The notes beneath the pieces were generated by a model. The model worked only from the letters and a program-made list of their open reading frames with translations. It ran no database searches and was not told the DNA's origin. DNA of 64,000 nucleotides from UBA9732 sp052170315 (lineage in GTDB: Bacteria; Spirochaetota; Spirochaetia; Sphaerochaetales; Sphaerochaetaceae). The position numbers were made by a program, and so were the translations under genes. Shown here in pieces: positions 1 through 7,573 of this stretch (the first letter of the stretch is position 1; each line of letters begins with the position of its first letter). The stretch lies in NCBI GenBank assembly GCA_052170315.1, contig JBQNAT010000004.1, positions 62,001 to 126,000 of the forward strand. The letters are read 5' to 3'.

Positions 1-75
1 TTTTTCAAGCGACAGATAATCGTTAAAACCGATGGCAAGCCTGCGTTCCAGTTCAAGACAGTCGTCCATATCCAT
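1..75 (-). CDS. 5' end of a gene cut by the window edge, unknown product
   Basis: Twenty-five codons run from an ATG at 75 to the window edge, beginning MDMDDCLELERRLAIG. An AGGAG-type ribosome binding site lies about 6 bases upstream (81-86). The gene follows xerC by 42 bases on the same strand and is probably the next gene of the division-cluster transcript. The visible residues are acidic then helical and show no signal peptide. Too little is present to name a family. Confidence 0.6.
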   Translation of the reverse strand, partial: MDMDDCLELERRLAIGFNDYLSLEK

Positions 76-117
76 AAAATCTCCTTCTGGAGACTCTGTT
101 CCTGAAAACTGCCGTTT

Positions 118-1029
118 CTATTTAATTTTTTCTTTTTCGTCAGGATGAGACGCTTCAAAAGCCCTGAAAAGGTCATCCGTATTTACATGGGTATAAATTT
201 CGGTAGTGCGTATGTCGCTGTGACCCAAAAGCTCCTGCACACTCCTTAAATCGGCGCCGCGCTGCAGCATATGAGTGGCAAAGCTGTGTCTCAGTGTGTG
301 TACTCTGGAATCAACTCCGGCAATTTCGCAGTATTTTTTAAGGCGGTGCCAGATTTCTTCGCGCGTTATTACCCTGTGCTCCTGACTTATGAACATATAG
401 GGAGATTTAGCCTTGTCAAGAAGCCTTGGACGGACAGAAGCAATATAGGTTGAAAGATAATCCGCGGCAATATCGCCTACGGGAATCATCCTTTCCTTGT
501 CCCCTTTCCCAAGCACCACAAGGCGTTTTTCCGTGCTGTAGTATCTATTAAGGCGTAAAAACGCGCATTCGCTAACTCGAAGGCCGCAGGAATAGATAAG
601 TTCGAACATTGTCCTGTCCCTGTAGCCTATATCCGTATCTGTATCTATTGAATCCAGAATTTTTTGCACCGCGTCACAGTCAATGGTTTTTGGGAGCTTT
701 TTAGGCTTACGGTTTCCGGGAAGAAGTTCCGTAGGGTCGTCCTCCCGGATGCGTTCACGTTGCAGATATGAAAAAAAAGCCCTGAGAACTGTTATTACCC
801 TTGAAAGCGTTACAGGTGAAAGCTTTCTGCCTGTATCTCCGCCATTTGCCCTCCAGAGAAGAAAAGACCTGAGTTCCTCCGTTTTTACCGTTTCACAGTC
901 ACAACCGTTCTCTTTTAAAAAAAGAAAGAAGCACGCGACCTCGCGAGCGTATACGTCACGGGTGGCTTTTGACGCGTGCTTCTCTATAAGAAGGCTTTCG
1001 GTGAATGCCTGAAGGATGGATTCATCCAT
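118..1029 (-). CDS. xerC: Tyrosine recombinase, XerC/XerD family
   Basis: Site-specific recombinase expected to resolve chromosome dimers at a dif-like site at division. The 303 residues fit the family. An N-terminal SAM-like core-binding domain (about 5-95) precedes a catalytic domain with the full set R151, K175, H244, R247, H270 and nucleophile Y279. The start lies 7 bases after the ftsZ stop and the ribosome binding site overlaps that stop, so the two genes are translationally linked. Placement beside ftsZ fits a housekeeping Xer protein, and no integrative-element genes are nearby. Whether it is the XerC or XerD type cannot be told here. I could not recognise a dif site in the window. 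Confidence 0.9.
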   Translation of the reverse strand: MDESILQAFTESLLIEKHASKATRDVYAREVACFFLFLKENGCDCETVKTEELRSFLLWRANGGDTGRKLSPVTLSRVITVLRAFFSYLQRERIREDDPTELLPGNRKPKKLPKTIDCDAVQKILDSIDTDTDIGYRDRTMFELIYSCGLRVSECAFLRLNRYYSTEKRLVVLGKGDKERMIPVGDIAADYLSTYIASVRPRLLDKAKSPYMFISQEHRVITREEIWHRLKKYCEIAGVDSRVHTLRHSFATHMLQRGADLRSVQELLGHSDIRTTEIYTHVNTDDLFRAFEASHPDEKEKIK

Positions 1030-1036
1030 TAGCTTC

Positions 1037-2299
1037 TTACCTGTTGTCCTCGTCGTTTCTCTGATATCTCAGGATTGAAGGTATGGAATAGTCTGTAGGG
1101 TTGGAATTTTGAGACTGCCTGCGTCCAAGCTGGGACTGTAAATCCTGCCATCTGTTGACGGAAATAACCTCTTCGTTCTTCTTGAACTGGCTTTGCTGAT
1201 TATCTCTGGCAGTCTGCTGCGAAGCTGCGGTATTCTGAGCGCTCTGAGCCTTGTTTTCGTTGCTGATGAACTGGTCAAAACGCGGGGTTCTTTTTTCAAA
1301 CTGAGGAATATCAACGTTCACGTTCTCCCGTTCAAAGCCCGTGGCAACAACAGTGACCTTAACGGTGTCCCCAAGGTCGGGGTTATAGGCCTGTCCCGCG
1401 ATGATAAGAGCATCCTGATCGCAGTTTTCCGTTATCATCTCGACAACATCCTGATACTCCTGCAAAGTAAGACCGTCGCTGGCGGTAAGGTTTACAAGAA
1501 CACTCTTGGCGCCGTCTATTCTGGCGTTTTCAAGAAGCGGATTGCTTATTGCCTGACGCGCCGCGTCTACGGCGCGGTTCGCGCCTTCGCCCATTCCTAT
1601 ACCCATTATGGCGTCGCCCTTGCCCTTCATGACGGTTCTTACGTCGGCAAAGTCTATATTGATTTCTCCCGGCTCCGTAATAAGCTCGGAAATACCCTGA
1701 ACACCCTGTCTCAGGACATCGTCAGCCATGAGGAAGGCCTGCTTTATAGGCGTATTGTTCTCAGCTACTTTAAGAAGGTACTGGTTCGGTATCAGGATAA
1801 GAGTGTCCACGTTCTTTCTCAGCCTGTCTATGCCTTCGTTTGCGAACTGGAGTTTCTTCCTGCCCTCAAAGGCAAAAGGCGTTGTGACAACGGCAACAGT
1901 AAGGATGTTCATCCCCTTGGCAATCTCCGCAACAACAGGGGCCGCTCCGGTACCGGTTCCGCCGCCCATACCGGCAGTAATGAAGACCATGTCAGTACCC
2001 TCAAGGACTTCCCTTATCTCATCCTTGCTTTCCTCGGCAGCCTTCGTACCCATTTCAGGAATTCCTCCGGCTCCAAGACCTCCGGTAAGTTCCTTTCCAA
2101 TTGGTATCCTTACCTGAGCGTTTGACCTTTGCAGGGCCTGGACATCAGTATTCAGAGCCACGAACGTGACTTTCTTAAGTCCGTTCTCAATCATTCTGTT
2201 TATGGCATTTCCGCCGCCGCCGCCTATGCCAAGGACTTTTATGTCAGTAGGCGGAGTCTGTTCATCGTGAAGCAAATCCTCAATAATACCGAAATCCAT
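1037..2299 (-). CDS. ftsZ: Cell division GTPase FtsZ
   Basis: Tubulin-like GTPase that polymerises into the division ring. Length is typical at 420 residues. The glycine-rich nucleotide loop is near 24-32, the tubulin signature GGGTGTG at 112-118, and a T7-loop-like region (NIDFADV) lies mid-protein. A variable Gln/Asn-rich linker follows residue about 335, then a conserved C-terminal peptide (YSIPSILRYQR) that in other bacteria binds FtsA. It is the sixth gene downstream of mraZ, directly after ftsA. All core motifs look intact, in contrast to the altered FtsW and FtsI-like proteins in this window, so ring assembly should be functional. Confidence 0.97.
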   Translation of the reverse strand: MDFGIIEDLLHDEQTPPTDIKVLGIGGGGGNAINRMIENGLKKVTFVALNTDVQALQRSNAQVRIPIGKELTGGLGAGGIPEMGTKAAEESKDEIREVLEGTDMVFITAGMGGGTGTGAAPVVAEIAKGMNILTVAVVTTPFAFEGRKKLQFANEGIDRLRKNVDTLILIPNQYLLKVAENNTPIKQAFLMADDVLRQGVQGISELITEPGEINIDFADVRTVMKGKGDAIMGIGMGEGANRAVDAARQAISNPLLENARIDGAKSVLVNLTASDGLTLQEYQDVVEMITENCDQDALIIAGQAYNPDLGDTVKVTVVATGFERENVNVDIPQFEKRTPRFDQFISNENKAQSAQNTAASQQTARDNQQSQFKKNEEVISVNRWQDLQSQLGRRQSQNSNPTDYSIPSILRYQRNDEDNR

Positions 2300-2335
2300 T
2301 TTTTCCCTCTTTAAATATCCTGAAAATATACCAAA

Positions 2336-3580
2336 TTAAATAATCGTTTTGAAGAACCCTGATATCTTACCCAGAATCCCTTCAGACTTTGCCGAACGCT
2401 TATCCTTAATTCCCCTGCTGTTCGCGGAGGAATTGGCCTTTCTGGCCTCTGTCTTAAGCAAACCCAGCACCGTAGTGTACTTCGGGTTTATGTAAGACCT
2501 GTCAAGACCCGGAAGAGCTTCCGGAAAACCTATTCTTGCCTGCATCCTGAAAATTTCGGAAGCAAGGTCTGTCACGCCTGAAAGGAGAGAGCCTCCTCCT
2601 ACAAGCACCACTCCGCCGCCGTATGTGCCCGGCGTCAGCTTTGAATCCATATCCTTTTTCAGAAGCGAAAAAATCTCCGCCATTCTTGGCTCTATTATCT
2701 TGCAAAGCTCACTCTTGGGCATCTGAATGGCCGGCAGTCCGCCCACCTGCGGAATAATTATCTTTTCATCTGCCTGAACATTCGGAATATAGCAACTTCC
2801 GCTTTCAACTTTTACCTGCTCCGCCACCATTTTAGGCTTGTTCAGCATATACGCGATATCGCTCGTAACGGCGCCGGAACCTAGGTCAACTCCTCCCACA
2901 TAGTAAGGCGAACCGTTATGATAAACAATCATGTTCGCGGTAGAACCGCCAAGGTTTATCAGTATCGTTCCCATCTCCTTCTCATCGGAGCTGAGTACAA
3001 TCTCCGAATCCGCAAGAGAAGAAAGGACAAGCCTTGAAGAATTGATTCCCGCCCTCTGAAGAGTCTTTCGGGTATTGGAGCAGTTGCTTGCCGAACCCGT
3101 GACAATAAGAACCTTGCTTTCAAGCCTGTGTCCCGTCATGTCAACAGGGTCTTTGATACCGCTTTTGCCGTCAACGGAAAAATCCTGAACCAGCGTATGA
3201 AGAATCTCCCTGTCAAGCGGAAGCTCAAAAGCTCTGGCAACCTCAAGAGAGTGATAAATATCGTTGGATGAAATTTCAAGGTCCTTTGTATTGATACCCA
3301 CAACGCCCTGACTCTGCGTCCCCGCAACGGAACCTCCGCCAATGCCTGTGATAACGCTCTGGACTTCCACTCCGGCCTGAAGCTCCGCCTCCTGAATTAC
3401 CGATGAAATGGTTTTAAGAGTCTGTTCAACGTTGACCACAACGCCGGCCCTTACGCCTTCGCTGGGTCTTTCACAGATACTGTCAACCATGAGCTGGCCG
3501 TCTTTTGACAGGGAACCCACAACGGCTCTTACCCATGATGAGCCAATGTCCAAGCCCATCATTATCTTCTCAGAAGCCAT
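2336..3580 (-). CDS. ftsA: Cell division protein FtsA
   Basis: Actin-like ATPase that tethers FtsZ to the membrane. The 414 residues begin with the phosphate-1 loop (GLDIGSSWVRA); a GGSLLSG phosphate-2-type motif lies in the C-terminal half. The protein ends in an amphipathic helix (KISGFFKTII) expected to insert in the inner leaflet. I chose the ATG at 3580, 5 bases after a GGAGG; a GTG two codons upstream overlaps that ribosome binding site and is unlikely. The ribosome binding site overlaps the ftsQ stop codon, implying coupling. FtsA and FtsZ both appear intact. Confidence 0.95.
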   Translation of the reverse strand: MASEKIMMGLDIGSSWVRAVVGSLSKDGQLMVDSICERPSEGVRAGVVVNVEQTLKTISSVIQEAELQAGVEVQSVITGIGGGSVAGTQSQGVVGINTKDLEISSNDIYHSLEVARAFELPLDREILHTLVQDFSVDGKSGIKDPVDMTGHRLESKVLIVTGSASNCSNTRKTLQRAGINSSRLVLSSLADSEIVLSSDEKEMGTILINLGGSTANMIVYHNGSPYYVGGVDLGSGAVTSDIAYMLNKPKMVAEQVKVESGSCYIPNVQADEKIIIPQVGGLPAIQMPKSELCKIIEPRMAEIFSLLKKDMDSKLTPGTYGGGVVLVGGGSLLSGVTDLASEIFRMQARIGFPEALPGLDRSYINPKYTTVLGLLKTEARKANSSANSRGIKDKRSAKSEGILGKISGFFKTII

Positions 3581-3589
3581 GCCCACCTC

Positions 3590-4330
3590 CTAAGTCCTCT
3601 TAACCAGGGTATTCGCGTAAAGGTCGTAAACGACCCCGACGCCGCCTGCGGAAAACTGGCTACTGATAAGCCCCAGAGCCTCATCAAGGCGCCGGATACT
3701 AACGAGCTCCCTCACATAGAGAGTTGAATTGAGCATTGACAAATCGATAACGAGCCTTCCGAAATCGTTACCATTATTATTAGCGTATTTTATACTTGTT
3801 ATCAAGTTGTTGTAGCTCAAATGTTCGGCAAGGGTAACCATTTCGGAAAAGCCCTCGTCGGAGCCCCATTTCATCACCATTTGGGCATAAGCGGGATTAA
3901 GTTCTACCGTCGCCAGCCTGTCAAAAGCCTCCCATGTAGTCTTGGAAACTTCTTCAAGCACATTTTCATGAATGAAGTAGTAACTTACAGCCCTGTCATC
4001 AGAAATACTGTAGGCCTTCAGCCTTATCTCATTGTATAAAATATCAATTATCAGCCTGTTCGGATAAAAACGCTTTATACTTACTTCCTTCACCCCGTCA
4101 AAGGCCTCAAGGGATTTCTCCAGCGCGGAAGTATTCACTTCCAGCAGGTTCTTTCCCTTTAACGGATTAATCAGCCTCTGCATATCGGCCGAAATATTTG
4201 TGACGGGACCTGAAACAGAAATTTCAATGTCTTTAACATCGAAGAAACTTATGTTTCTCATTGCCACATACACACCGGCCAACAGAAGGATAATTATAAG
4301 TACAAACAGGATGCGCTCAATTATTTTCAA
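3590..4330 (-). CDS. ftsQ: Cell division protein FtsQ/DivIB
   Basis: Bitopic divisome scaffold of 246 residues. A short cytoplasmic tail, one transmembrane helix (about 7-24) and a POTRA domain (about 27-98, starting FFDVKDIEISVSG) are followed by a beta domain. The identification rests on this architecture and on the position between ftsW and ftsA, because FtsQ sequences diverge strongly. The start overlaps the end of ftsW by 14 bases. FtsQ normally holds FtsL/FtsB and so connects to FtsW-FtsI; its retention suggests that the periplasmic bridge persists even though the enzymes it recruits look inactive here. Confidence 0.85.
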   Translation of the reverse strand: MKIIERILFVLIIILLLAGVYVAMRNISFFDVKDIEISVSGPVTNISADMQRLINPLKGKNLLEVNTSALEKSLEAFDGVKEVSIKRFYPNRLIIDILYNEIRLKAYSISDDRAVSYYFIHENVLEEVSKTTWEAFDRLATVELNPAYAQMVMKWGSDEGFSEMVTLAEHLSYNNLITSIKYANNNGNDFGRLVIDLSMLNSTLYVRELVSIRRLDEALGLISSQFSAGGVGVVYDLYANTLVKRT

Positions 4331-5549
4331 GTTCGTATCTCTCCGGGAACATCAGTTCGTCCTGAATGGATTCCAGTACCTTATCGTTTTCGGCCGCATC
4401 GAACTTGAAGCGTGTTATCCTGTATATCAGAGCACTTTCAATCAATACCGGAATTATCCCTGTTCCGTATGAGAAAAACGGCATCGGAAGCCCTTCTCCC
4501 GGAATATAACCCAGCGTCCACGCGAAATTAAGGATAAACTGCCATACGACCATTGTTGTAAGGCCAATGGCAAGATTTGAGCTGAAACCGTCATACTTTC
4601 TAACGCTTTTAGCAATCGTGTAGCCCACAAAGGCATAAAAGGCAATAAAAAGCGCTATCATCACGATACCGCCGAAACCAAGCTCTTCGCTTATGCACGC
4701 CAGAATGTTACGTCCTGAAATTTCCGAAATAATACCATTCTTGAACGTTCCGCCCCCAAGCCCTTTTCCAAACCAGGACCCACTTGCAATGGCGGATTTT
4801 ACAGTAAGCAGCTCCGACGCTCTTGGGTTTTCACCTAAGCCGGGTATGAGGAAACGGGCTATAGCCAGGATACGTTCAGACTTTGTCAAAACCGAGCAGA
4901 GCGCCGGCACTGCCGCATAGAGCAAAAGCAGCAGCACCCCCATGAAACCTACCCCTCCCGCCGCGAACATAGTCGCGGAAAGCGCAAGGAACATTAAAGC
5001 GTAGGAGAAATTTTTCTGAATAAGTATAAGCCCCAAAACAAGCATACAGCCTGCTGCAGGCGGTATAAGCTGTCTTAAACGCTCTATCCTGTTTCCCCTT
5101 CCCGAAAAATACACTGCCATGTACATAACGCCGGAAAGAAACAGAAAATTAACCGTGTCAGGCGTAAGAAGGAAACTTTTTTTCAGAAAAATACCAACCG
5201 TCATCACAACCAGGCACGCGAAAAACATGACCGGTCCCAAAAGCTTTATCACCGTCTGAGGAAGAAGGTTCACAAGAATCATCAGACCTGCGCCTATTGC
5301 CGTATAGACGCATTGTTTAAGCAAAAAATGATAATGTGGAAGCCCCTGCGCGACAGAAGCTTCGAAACTGGCCGAATAAACGCAAACAAGACCCGTGAGG
5401 GTCAGGATAATCACAGCGCAGAGAAAAATGAAGGATTTTCTGTAACTGTTCATCTGCTGAATTTTATGGGTTTTGGTTCCGCGCGGTCTTAAATCAACAG
5501 GCTGCGCCTCACCCATAAAATTCCAGTCATCATAACTGGTCCTTGCCAT
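4317..5549 (-). CDS. ftsW: FtsW-like SEDS protein, probably catalytically inactive
   Basis: Polytopic membrane protein of the SEDS family, whose FtsW members polymerise septal glycan strands together with a class B PBP. I place the start at ATG 5549 (410 residues), a few bases after AGGAG; the longer open frame has no better site. About ten hydrophobic segments, the GVGLG-like loop (FGKGLGGG, 260-267), EELG (288-291) and the final LPMPFFSYG (354-362) identify the family. Aligned by eye, three conserved features are changed. The extracellular loop normally reading PEAHTDF is SEISGRN (275-281), putting Arg280 where the catalytic Asp belongs. QPSE is TPDT (129-132). The QPDFG motif is QKNFS (178-182). 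It lies between ftsL and ftsQ, where ftsI and mur genes usually intervene. The fold is probably kept as a scaffold; the loss of activity is inferred. Confidence 0.88.
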   Translation of the reverse strand: MARTSYDDWNFMGEAQPVDLRPRGTKTHKIQQMNSYRKSFIFLCAVIILTLTGLVCVYSASFEASVAQGLPHYHFLLKQCVYTAIGAGLMILVNLLPQTVIKLLGPVMFFACLVVMTVGIFLKKSFLLTPDTVNFLFLSGVMYMAVYFSGRGNRIERLRQLIPPAAGCMLVLGLILIQKNFSYALMFLALSATMFAAGGVGFMGVLLLLLYAAVPALCSVLTKSERILAIARFLIPGLGENPRASELLTVKSAIASGSWFGKGLGGGTFKNGIISEISGRNILACISEELGFGGIVMIALFIAFYAFVGYTIAKSVRKYDGFSSNLAIGLTTMVVWQFILNFAWTLGYIPGEGLPMPFFSYGTGIIPVLIESALIYRITRFKFDAAENDKVLESIQDELMFPERYELENN

Positions 5550-5604
5550 TTTCCTCTCCTTTTTATGCCATCCTTTACTCTCTATCACAATGCCAGACAA
5601 TGCC

Positions 5605-5892
5605 TTATCTGTTACTCGCCACCAGCGAAGATGTTTCCGAATTAATCTGAGTGAACACAATATTCCGAACCGAAGACTGCTCTATCAGATATTCAGGCGT
5701 GGTCTGTCTGGCGATAGAAGCCGAAAGAACCATTTTCTGTTCCTCTTTTTCCCTCAGAAGCTTTTCGCTCTTAGCCAGACGAAATCTGAGCTGTGAATTT
5801 GCCGCTGACTGCCACACCGGTATAAACAGACATAAATTAATAACAAGGATAGTTAAAACTATTGTAAATCTCTGAATCGCAATGCCCTTCAT
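5605..5892 (-). CDS. ftsL: FtsL-like small divisome protein
   Basis: Ninety-five residues with one transmembrane helix (about 9-28) and then a Glu/Lys/Leu-rich coiled coil (about 34-65) in the expected periplasmic orientation. This is the classic FtsL plan, and the gene sits directly after rsmH with 8 bases between, as in most division clusters. FtsL normally pairs with FtsB, docks on FtsQ and contacts the FtsI pedestal. Sequence similarity alone would not identify such a short protein, so the call depends on position and topology. The next gene is ftsW; the usual ftsI is absent. Confidence 0.8.
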   Translation of the reverse strand: MKGIAIQRFTIVLTILVINLCLFIPVWQSAANSQLRFRLAKSEKLLREKEEQKMVLSASIARQTTPEYLIEQSSVRNIVFTQINSETSSLVASNR

Positions 5893-5900
5893 ATGTTACC

Positions 5901-6830
5901 TCAATTCTCAGCGTTCCTGTACTTGTTTTTCTTAAGACCAGGCTCCCTTTCCTTCTCAAGCTTCTCCGCCACCCTGAGCTTCGCGCTCCTTGACGGCGGA
6001 TTAATCTCACACTCCTCCGACGTTGGCTCCACAGGTTTTTTTGTCAGAATCTCCAAGCTGTTCTCATGGTTTCTGAAAAACCACTTCACAGGCCTGTCCT
6101 CAAGGGAGTGGAAAGTTATCACTGCAATCCGTCCCCCCGGTTTCAGCGCGTTTACGGCACCCTCCAGAGCCGTCTCTATCCTGTAAAGTTCCCCGTTTAT
6201 CTCTATTCTCAGCGCCTGAAAGGTCTTGGTCGCGGGATGTATCCTTCTGTGCCGGTACTCATTGGGAACCGCGTTCCAAATAATATCCGCAAGCTCATCC
6301 GTGGACTCAATCCGTTTTGTAAGCCTTCGCGCGCATATGGCCGAGGCTATACGCCTTGAATATCTTTCCTCTCCGTATTTGTAAATCAGGTCGGCAAGCC
6401 TTGTTTCATCGTAGGTATTCACCACATCCGACGCGTCCGGCTCGCCGTCTACGTCAAGCCTCATATCCAGCCTTTCCCGACGCTTGAAGCTGAAGCCTCT
6501 GCCCGACTCTTCATAATGAAAAACACTTATCCCAAGATCAAAAAGGACATAGTCAACTTCCGGACCGTCATAGGTACTCCAAAACGTATCAAACCATGTA
6601 TTGATGACCTTAAACCTGTCTCTGTATGGGGCAAGTCTTGTTCTGGCCTTTTCCATTATCCTGCAGTCTCTGTCAAGCCCGATTACTTTCAGGTTGGGAC
6701 AGGTTTTCAAAAACAGCTCGGAATGACCTCCCTCACCCAAAGTGCAGTCAACTAAAAGCGCTTCCCTGTTTCCGGGATTTAAATAAGAGAGAACCTCATT
6801 CCGCATGACCGGGTAATGAACATACTGCAT
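5901..6830 (-). CDS. rsmH: 16S rRNA (cytosine(1402)-N(4))-methyltransferase RsmH
   Basis: SAM-dependent methyltransferase (formerly MraW) that N4-methylates C1402 in the ribosomal P site. At 309 residues it is full length. The N-terminal HYPVMRNEVL, the SAM-binding VDCTLGEGGHSE, the acidic LDRD, and the C-terminal VITFHSLEDRPVK segment are all characteristic. The start codon follows the mraZ stop by only one base, so the pair is co-translated as in most bacteria. Nothing in the sequence suggests altered function. Confidence 0.96.
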   Translation of the reverse strand: MQYVHYPVMRNEVLSYLNPGNREALLVDCTLGEGGHSELFLKTCPNLKVIGLDRDCRIMEKARTRLAPYRDRFKVINTWFDTFWSTYDGPEVDYVLFDLGISVFHYEESGRGFSFKRRERLDMRLDVDGEPDASDVVNTYDETRLADLIYKYGEERYSRRIASAICARRLTKRIESTDELADIIWNAVPNEYRHRRIHPATKTFQALRIEINGELYRIETALEGAVNALKPGGRIAVITFHSLEDRPVKWFFRNHENSLEILTKKPVEPTSEECEINPPSRSAKLRVAEKLEKEREPGLKKNKYRNAEN

Positions 6831-6831
6831 C

Positions 6832-7284
6832 TCACTTGCCCATCCTCTGCAGGCTTAGCTCGTTGCCCGCATCTCCCAGCATGTTTTTGCACTGAATCAT
6901 CATCTCGTCGTACTTTTTGGCGCTGATAATTTCTATCTTGGTCATGGAGCCAAGAATGACGCATTCGCTCTTTGGCTCCAATCCGGCAAAATCTCTGAGA
7001 ATCTGAGGAATACTAAGTCTTCCCGTCTTATCAAGCTCCGCTCCCCTTGCGGGAGAGATAACCATCATATCTATCAGCCTTGAATTCTTATTGAATACCG
7101 CAAGCGGTCCGTAGTTAACTTCCCTGTTCAGAGCTTCAAAGTCTTCTCTGGTAAAAAGCCAAAGCGAATTGTCCATTGACTTTGTGAGCATCAGGTCACT
7201 GTAGGAACCAAGCTGTTCCCTGAGTTTCGGGGGAATCATGAGTCTGCCTTTTTCATCTATGGTGTTCCTATACTCACCGTTCAT
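6832..7284 (-). CDS. mraZ: Transcriptional regulator MraZ
   Basis: DNA-binding protein of the AbrB/SpoVT fold that represses its own division cluster in the bacteria studied. The 150 residues contain two copies of the family motif: IDEKGRLMIP near the N-terminus and LDKTGRLSIP in the second half. It is the first gene of the division operon. Just upstream are repeated AGTGGT boxes, one touching the predicted -10 element, which suits autorepression. The ribosome binding site AAGGA lies about 12 bases from the ATG at 7284. Confidence 0.95.
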   Translation of the reverse strand: MNGEYRNTIDEKGRLMIPPKLREQLGSYSDLMLTKSMDNSLWLFTREDFEALNREVNYGPLAVFNKNSRLIDMMVISPARGAELDKTGRLSIPQILRDFAGLEPKSECVILGSMTKIEIISAKKYDEMMIQCKNMLGDAGNELSLQRMGK

Positions 7285-7285
7285 T

Positions 7286-7371
7286 TACCACTTTTTCCTT
7301 TTAGTGCCCAATTTTTTGGGAAAATTTACCACTTACACTAAAAAAATAGACCACTTCCGGGATACTCGCAA
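7286..7371 (-). promoter_or_regulatory. mraZ promoter with three AGTGGT boxes
   Basis: On the minus strand, TTGCGA (7366-7371) and TATTTT (7343-7348) are separated by 17 bases, giving a plausible sigma-70 promoter about 50 bases before mraZ. Three direct copies of AGTGGT(A/C) have GTGGT cores within 7349-7354, 7327-7332 and 7286-7291: one in the spacer abutting the -10, one just after the predicted start of transcription, one just before the ATG. MraZ sites in other bacteria are short GTG-containing direct repeats, so these are candidate operators. An inverted repeat CCCAA-TTTT-TTGGG (7307-7320) lies between the last two boxes. Confidence 0.5.
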
Positions 7372-7417
7372 GTCGAAACCGATATAAAACTTAGATAATT
7401 TCTATTGTATTTTGCTA

Positions 7418-7457
7418 TTTAACTTAACAATCTTTCAGTTTTAACTTAACACTTAAC
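7418..7457. repeat. Direct repeat TTTAACTTAACA upstream of the mraZ promoter
   Basis: Twelve identical bases TTTAACTTAACA occur at 7418-7429 and 7440-7451, exactly 22 bases apart (two helical turns). A third CTTAAC follows at 7452-7457. The repeats lie in an AT-rich stretch some 50 bases upstream of the predicted mraZ -35 element. They could be sites for an activator of the division operon. The sequence alone does not show what binds them. Confidence 0.45.
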
Positions 7458-7522
7458 GGATTTTACGAAACAGGAAAGCCCCGTTTCCGGCGGTTTCCAA
7501 ACAGCGGAGGCAACCGAAATGC

Positions 7523-7551
7523 AAAAAAAAGCCCTGCCGAACGGCAGAGCT
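7523..7551 (-). terminator. Rho-independent terminator after the outer-membrane protein gene
   Basis: Read on the minus strand, GCTCTGCC and GGCAGGGC form an 8-bp stem (one G-T pair) around a short loop and are followed by eight T residues. It lies about 22 bases past the stop of the gene at 7574 and would end the folD-to-outer-membrane-protein transcript, insulating it from the mraZ promoter. Confidence 0.85.
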
Positions 7552-7573
7552 CTATACTTAAAAGCGGTTTTTA

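Noticed and set aside
118..1029. Phage or integron integrase
   Set aside because: The tyrosine recombinase sits in the division operon directly after ftsZ with no attachment site, cargo or phage genes, so a housekeeping Xer role is far more likely.
1193..2125. A 310-codon open frame on the plus strand
   Set aside because: It lies wholly antisense to ftsZ, shows no family motif, and has no ribosome binding site; it is a by-product of ftsZ codon usage.
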